From PFJX01 sp040757575 (GTDB lineage Bacteria; Pseudomonadota; Gammaproteobacteria; Burkholderiales; Thiobacillaceae): 64,000 nt of DNA. A program made the translations under genes and the position numbers. This document shows positions 57,995-64,000 of the stretch, piece by piece. The notes beneath the pieces were generated by a model that saw nothing but the letters and a program-made list of their open reading frames with translations, made no database searches and was not told the DNA's origin. The stretch is taken from contig JBFLXA010000006.1 in assembly GCA_040757575.1 (NCBI GenBank), forward strand, positions 123,776-187,775, read 5' to 3'. Positions within the stretch are counted from its first letter, which is position 1. Every line of letters begins with the position of its first letter.

Positions 57995-60887
57995 TCTGCT
58001 CACCACGGCGGGCCGCGTGGCACGCAAGGAGTTCCGCGGCTTCTTCGCCACCCCGGCCGCCTATCTCTTCCTCGGCGCCTTCCTGGCGGTGACCCTGTTC
58101 GTCTTCTTCTGGGTGGAGACCTTCTTCGCCCGCAACATCGCCGACGTGCGGCCGCTGTTCCAGTGGCTGCCGCTGCTGCTCATCTTCCTGGTGGCGGCGC
58201 TGACCATGCGCGCCTGGTCCGAGGAGCGGCGCGGCGGCACCCTGGAGAGCCTGCTCACCGCGCCGGTGGCGCCGCTCGCCCTGGTGCTGGGCAAGTTCGC
58301 CGCGGCCCTCGGGCTGGTGGCGCTGGCCCTGGCGCTCACCCTGCCGCTGCCGGTGACGGTCTCGCTCCTGGGGCCGCTGGACTGGGGGCCGGTGGTCGGC
58401 GGCTACGTCGCCACGCTGTTCCTGGCCGCGGCCTATGTGGCCATCGGCCTGTACATGAGCGCCCGCACCGACAACCCCATCGTCGCGCTGATCCTGACGG
58501 CGGTGGTCTGCGGCCTGTTCTACCTGATCGGCTCGAACACCCTGACCACCCTGTTCGGCCACGAGATCGGGGGCGTGCTGGCGCTGCTCGGCACCGGCAC
58601 GCGCTTCGAGTCCATCACCCGCGGCGTGCTCGACCTGCGCGATCTCTACTACTACCTCTCCATCGTCGGGGTGTTTCTCACCCTCAACCTCTTCGGTCTC
58701 GAGCGGCTGCGCTGGGCCGGCAACCCGGCGAGCAGCCGCCACCGCCTGTGGGGCTGGGCGGCGGGACTGCTGGCCGCCAACTTCGTCGCCGCCAACCTGT
58801 GGCTGGCGCCCGTCGGCTGGGCGCGGGCGGACATCACCGCCGGGAACATCCATTCGCTGTCGCAGGCCACCGAACGGCAACTGGCGCGGCTGTCCGAGCC
58901 CTTGCAGATCCGCGGCTACTTTTCGGCCAAGACCCATCCGCTGCTGGCGCCCCTGGTGCCGCAGATCAAGGACCTGCTGGAGGAGTATGCCGTCGCCGCC
59001 GGCGGGCGCGCCCAGGTCGAGTTCATCGACCCTACGCGCGACCGCCAGGCCGAGGAGGAGGCCGCGGCGCGCTACGGCGTGCGCCCGGTGCCGTTCCAGA
59101 CGGCCGACCGCTACCAGGCGGCGGTGGTCAGTTCCTACTTCGACATCGTCGTGGCCTATGGCGACCAGCACGAGAAGCTCGGCTTCCGCGACCTCATCGA
59201 GGTCAAGGCGCGCGGCGAGCGGGATATCGATGTGGTGCTGAAGAACCCCGAATACGCCATCACCCGCGCCATCCGCAAGGTGGCCGGGGCCTGGGCGGCA
59301 GGCGGCAATCCGTTCGAGAACCTGACCCGCCCGGTGGCCTTCAAGGGCTATGTCTCGCCCGATGCGCGCCTGCCCGAGGCGCTGCGTACCCTGCGCGCCG
59401 ACCTGCAGGGGCTGCTGGACGACTACGCCAAGCAGGCCGGGGACAAGCTCAAGGTGAGCTTCCAGGACCCGGATGCCGACGGCGGCAAACTCGCCGCCGA
59501 GCTCAAGGGCAAATACGGCTTCGGCCCGCAGATCGCCAGCCTGCTCGACCCCAAACCCTTCTGGTTCTACCTGGTGCTGGAGGGCGACGGCGAGGCGGTG
59601 CAAGTGCCGCTGCCGGCAACCCTGGACAAGGATGCCCTGAAACGCAGCTTCGATGCCGCGCTCGCGCGCTTCGCGCCGGGCGTGCTGAAGACCGTTGCGC
59701 TGATCAAGCCCCCGGCCTTCGGTCCCGGCGGCCAGCGCTACAGCCAGCTCGAACAGGTGCTGGGCGAGAACGTCCGTCTCAAGGAGACCGATCTCAAGGA
59801 CGGCCAGGTGCCGCTCGAAGCCGACCTGCTGCTGGCGCTCGCGCCGCGCGAGTTGGACGACAAGCAGCGCTTCGCCATCGACCAGTTCCTGATGCAGGGC
59901 GGCAGCGTGGTGCTGGCCACCTCGCCCTTCGACGTGCAGGTGAGCAACACGCTCACCGCCGGCAAGCAGGACACCGGCCTGAAGGAATGGCTCGCCCATC
60001 ATGGCATCACCATCGAGGACACCATGGTCCTCGACCCGCGCAACGCCGCCCTGCCGGTGCCGGTGGAGCGCTACGTGGGCGGCCTGACCTTCCGCGAGTA
60101 CCGCATGCTGCCCTATCCCCACTTCCCCGACCTGCGCGGCGCGGGGCTTAACGCCAACAACCCGATCACCGCCACGCTCGGCCAGCTCACCCTCAACTGG
60201 GCCTCGCCGATGACCGTGGACGCGGAGAAGAACAAGGGCCGCACGGTGATCGAGCTGCTAAAGAGTTCCCCGCAGAGCTGGGTGTCGGACAGCCTCGACT
60301 TGGTGCCCAACTACCGCGCCCATCCCGACACCGGCTTCGTTGCCAACGGCGAGCGCAAGCCGCGCCTGCTGGCGCTGGCGGTCGAGGGGCGTTTCGACTC
60401 CTTCTATCAGGGCAAGGAATCCCCCCTGGCGAAGGCCGAGGCGGAGGCGGAGGCGGACAAGGATGATGCCTCCAAAGATGCGGCGAAGAACACCGAGAAA
60501 GAGAGCAAGGGCAAGACACCGCACATCACCGGCGTCATCGACCGCTCGCCCGAATCGGCGCGCCTGATCCTGGTGGCCAGCAACAGCTTCGCCTCGGACG
60601 CGGCGCTGGATCTCGCCTCCCAGGGGCTGAACACCCTCTACACCAAGCCGCTCGCCTTCCTGCAGAACGCCATCGACTGGTCGCTGGAAGACCGCGACCT
60701 GCTGGCCCTACGCGGACGCACCCAGCTCGCCCGCACGCTCGACCCGCTGCGTGAAGGCGAGCAGCGGCTGTGGGAGTACCTCAACTATGGCCTGGCGGTA
60801 CTCGGTCTGGCAGCCGTCTGGGGCTGGCGCCGCCGGGTGGCGGCGACCGACCGCCGGGTCTATGACCGAATCCTCGCGGAGGTGTAA
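57987..60887 (+). CDS. ABC-2 permease fused to GldG-type auxiliary protein (GldF-GldG fusion)
   Basis: 966 residues. Residues 1-240: ABC-2 permease with six hydrophobic segments (FFATPAAYLFLGAFLAVTLF; RAWSEERRGGTLESLLTAP is the usual cytoplasmic loop). From about 265, one membrane helix leads into a large GldG-type periplasmic region (IHSLSQATERQLARLSEPLQ; RAQVEFIDPTRDR), with a Lys/Asp/Glu-rich low-complexity stretch at about 815-845 and a final membrane helix (YGLAVLGLAAVWGWRRR). GldF and GldG are separate proteins in Flavobacterium gliding systems. In proteobacteria the exported substrate of this set is not established. Confidence 0.85.
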   Translation: MRDLLTTAGRVARKEFRGFFATPAAYLFLGAFLAVTLFVFFWVETFFARNIADVRPLFQWLPLLLIFLVAALTMRAWSEERRGGTLESLLTAPVAPLALVLGKFAAALGLVALALALTLPLPVTVSLLGPLDWGPVVGGYVATLFLAAAYVAIGLYMSARTDNPIVALILTAVVCGLFYLIGSNTLTTLFGHEIGGVLALLGTGTRFESITRGVLDLRDLYYYLSIVGVFLTLNLFGLERLRWAGNPASSRHRLWGWAAGLLAANFVAANLWLAPVGWARADITAGNIHSLSQATERQLARLSEPLQIRGYFSAKTHPLLAPLVPQIKDLLEEYAVAAGGRAQVEFIDPTRDRQAEEEAAARYGVRPVPFQTADRYQAAVVSSYFDIVVAYGDQHEKLGFRDLIEVKARGERDIDVVLKNPEYAITRAIRKVAGAWAAGGNPFENLTRPVAFKGYVSPDARLPEALRTLRADLQGLLDDYAKQAGDKLKVSFQDPDADGGKLAAELKGKYGFGPQIASLLDPKPFWFYLVLEGDGEAVQVPLPATLDKDALKRSFDAALARFAPGVLKTVALIKPPAFGPGGQRYSQLEQVLGENVRLKETDLKDGQVPLEADLLLALAPRELDDKQRFAIDQFLMQGGSVVLATSPFDVQVSNTLTAGKQDTGLKEWLAHHGITIEDTMVLDPRNAALPVPVERYVGGLTFREYRMLPYPHFPDLRGAGLNANNPITATLGQLTLNWASPMTVDAEKNKGRTVIELLKSSPQSWVSDSLDLVPNYRAHPDTGFVANGERKPRLLALAVEGRFDSFYQGKESPLAKAEAEAEADKDDASKDAAKNTEKESKGKTPHITGVIDRSPESARLILVASNSFASDAALDLASQGLNTLYTKPLAFLQNAIDWSLEDRDLLALRGRTQLARTLDPLREGEQRLWEYLNYGLAVLGLAAVWGWRRRVAATDRRVYDRILAEV

Positions 60888-60890
60888 GCG

Positions 60891-61877
60891 ATGAAGAAGA
60901 CGATCCAATGGCTTGCCGTGCTGCTGGGCGCCCAGCTTCTGCTGGCGCTGGGACTCGGCCTCTCGGGCACGGCGCTCACCCGCACCAAAGGTGCCGACAG
61001 GCTGCTGCTGGCCTTCGACAAGGCCGCCATCGACCGCATCACCCTCGAAGATCCCGGCCAGGCCAAGGTGGTGCTGGCGAAAAAGGAGGGCCGCTGGCAG
61101 CTGCCCGAGGCCGGCGGTTTCCCCGCCGACGGCACGCGCGTGGCGCAGCTGCTCGACCGGCTGGCCGGCCTGAAGGGCGGCGACGTGGTCGCCGCCACCT
61201 CCGGCGCCCACGCCCGTTTCAAGGTGAGCGACGAGACTTTCGAGCGGCGCATCACCCTGGCCAAGGGCGATGCTTCCCAGGCGACACTCTACCTCGGCAC
61301 CTCGCCGGCCCTGCGGCGGCTCCATGCCAGGAGTCAGGGCGCGGACGACGTCCACATCGTCGATCTGGCCGTCTACGACGTGCCGGTGAAGGCGGCCGAG
61401 TGGCAGGACAAGACCCTGCTCGCCGTCCCGCAGGCGCAGATCGCCGCCATCGACATCGATGGTCTGCGCATCGAGCGCGGGGCGGGTGATGGCGCGGACG
61501 AAGGGAAGGATGCCCAATGGACGGCAAGCCCGCTCCCGGAAGGCAAGCGCCTGAAGGCAGACGCTGCCGCCAAGCTCGCCCGTCTGCTGGCCGAGCTGCG
61601 CTTCGACGCGGTGCTGGGCAAGGAGGCCAAACCCGAATACGGGCAGGACGAGCCGGTCTTGCGCCTGACCGTCACCCGCAAGGGGGCTGCGCCGGTCGAC
61701 TACCGGCTGGGCAAGGCGGCGGACAAGGAGGAATACACCCTCAAGGTCTCATCCCGCCCCGAGCACTTCCGGCTCCCAAGCTGGACGGCGAAGGACCTGC
61801 TCGACGCTGCCAAGCGCGAGGACTTGCTCGAAGCGGTGCCGGCCGAGACGACGTCCGCGGCGCCGAAGCAACCCTGA
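60891..61877 (+). CDS. DUF4340-domain protein of the Gld-type ABC operon
   Basis: 328 residues. N-terminal membrane anchor (WLAVLLGAQLLLALGLGLSG) and a beta-rich periplasmic domain with the repeated DUF4340 layout: IDRITLEDPGQAKVVLAKKE, GRWQLPEAGGFPADGTRVAQ, LLDRLAGLKGG. DUF4340 proteins accompany GldFG exporters. Starts 3 bases after the fusion gene. Confidence 0.85.
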   Translation: MKKTIQWLAVLLGAQLLLALGLGLSGTALTRTKGADRLLLAFDKAAIDRITLEDPGQAKVVLAKKEGRWQLPEAGGFPADGTRVAQLLDRLAGLKGGDVVAATSGAHARFKVSDETFERRITLAKGDASQATLYLGTSPALRRLHARSQGADDVHIVDLAVYDVPVKAAEWQDKTLLAVPQAQIAAIDIDGLRIERGAGDGADEGKDAQWTASPLPEGKRLKADAAAKLARLLAELRFDAVLGKEAKPEYGQDEPVLRLTVTRKGAAPVDYRLGKAADKEEYTLKVSSRPEHFRLPSWTAKDLLDAAKREDLLEAVPAETTSAAPKQP

Positions 61878-61897
61878 TACTGAAGCCGCCACCGGCT

Positions 61898-62352
61898 TCA
61901 GCACGCCGATGCAGCGGGCGCCGGATCATGGAGGATCCGAGCCCGCTGCTCCTCCCACAACAACGGCGTCCCCGACGCCAGATCAAACAGGGTCACCTCC
62001 GGCGGCAACGTTTCGTCGAGGATCGCAGCGACGATGTCCGGCGCCAGGGTGGTGAGGTTCACCATCCGACTCACATAGGCCCGATCCATCCCCTCGCGTT
62101 CGGCCACCTCGGATAGCGTGCGCGCCTCGCCGGACTCCACCATCGCCAGCCAGCGGTGGCCGCGGGCGAGCGCGAGCTGGATCGGCGTCGGCGTGTCATC
62201 CCAGGGACGGGGCTGGACAGCGCTGCCGTCCGGAAGGGCCACGGCCTTGCGGCTGCCGCGGCGCTTGATCCGGATCGGCACAGCGATGGTAAGGCTGCCG
62301 TCGCTCGCGGTGATCACCTCTGGCTGACCGGTCTTGTCGATCAAGATTTCAT

Positions 62353-62356
<4 letters not shown>
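61898..62356 (-). CDS. Recombinase-associated small HTH protein
   Basis: 152 residues. The middle is a helix-turn-helix of the ParB/KorB kind (LARGHRWLAMVESGEARTLS, EVAEREGMDRAYVSRMVNLT). Proteins of this sort are found downstream of DUF2924 and large serine recombinase genes. It may be a directionality factor or regulator. Overlaps the recombinase gene by ATGA. Confidence 0.75.
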
Positions 62357-63707
<1,351 letters not shown>

Positions 63708-63711
<4 letters not shown>

Positions 63712-64000
63712 CGCCGACCTCCCTGCTTCTTCGGATTCTTCGCCTTGGCCGGTGCCTTCACGCCGAAGAAGAGCGGCCCGGACCAGCGGGTGCCGGTGAT
63801 CTCGCGGGCGATCATGGACAGGCTCGGGTAGCGCCTACCCTCGAACTCGTACTGCCCGTCCTGGGCGACCGTCACCCGGTGCTCGATCCCCTGGTACTCC
63901 CGGGTGAGCACGGTGCCGGGCATCAGCCGGATGTCGCGATCGAGCTTGCGCGCCTTGCCGGTCTCCACCAGGGCCTTGATGCGCCGCTTGTTGCGCTCCA
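63708..64000 (-). CDS. DUF2924 protein (5' end outside window)
   Basis: The frame is open to the right edge, so the N-terminus is missing. The visible 97 residues end in the DUF2924 C-terminal pattern: LMPGTVLTREYQGIEHRVTV, EFEGRRYPSLSMIAREITGT and RWSGPLFFGVK. Family members sit just upstream of large serine recombinases in prophage-like and island elements. Function unknown. Overlaps the recombinase gene by ATGA. Confidence 0.85.

Overview
The window is a GC-rich, gene-dense chromosomal segment that looks betaproteobacterial. The core blocks (thrS-infC-rpmI-rplT-pheS-pheT-ihfA-merR, surE-pcm-nlpD-rpoS, alaA-hom-thrC, ubiG-gph-ssrA, glnD-map) have the order and protein character of the Rhodocyclales/Nitrosomonadales part of the Betaproteobacteria. 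The exact lineage cannot be fixed from the sequence alone.

Region 1 (1-19620) is a flagellin production and glycosylation locus. A pseudaminic-acid operon (pseB, pseC, pseF, pseG, a formyltransferase where the acetyltransferase PseH would be expected, pseI) runs by overlapping genes into a methyltransferase and a 1977-residue protein with about six glycosyltransferase or methyltransferase domains. Next come a sigma-28 promoter, a short alphaproteobacterial-style flagellin, an uncharacterised flagellin-cluster protein, FlbT and FlaF. A second, diverged copy of the uncharacterised protein plus FlaF sits at the left edge, so the sugar cassette lies between two flagellin-control modules. Another family-2 glycosyltransferase and a DUF2802/FliK-like/FhlB operon follow. 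The likely logic is: make CMP-activated, probably N-formylated, pseudaminic acid; attach and extend it on flagellin; control flagellin mRNA through FlbT/FlaF; and tune the export switch through FliK/FhlB.

Region 2 (19621-32600) holds glnD and map (minus strand), an SprA-type metalloprotease-like protein, and an RND efflux operon (adaptor, pump, outer-membrane channel). The efflux operon is divergent from acrR across a 24-bp palindrome that closely matches the E. coli AcrR operator. Then come acyP and metG; metG carries an in-frame palindromic repeat insertion.

Region 3 (32600-56570) is housekeeping: tRNA-Val(GAC), thrS-infC-rpmI-rplT-pheST-ihfA-merR, tRNA-Pro(GGG), surE-pcm-nlpD-rpoS, a HAD nucleotidase and a Crp/Fnr regulator. 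It continues with alaA-hom, a CZB-GGDEF diguanylate cyclase, thrC, a secreted barnase-type RNase with its barstar, lplT, a LysR regulator, ubiG, gph and the tmRNA gene ssrA.

Region 4 (56570-64000) begins right after ssrA. Its codon use shifts by eye from GCC/CGG towards GCG/CGC. It carries a Gld-type ABC exporter (GldA, a GldF-GldG fusion, a DUF4340 protein) followed by a minus-strand recombinase module (DUF2924 protein, large serine recombinase, small HTH protein). This looks like acquired DNA next to a classical integration hotspot; its right end lies outside the window.
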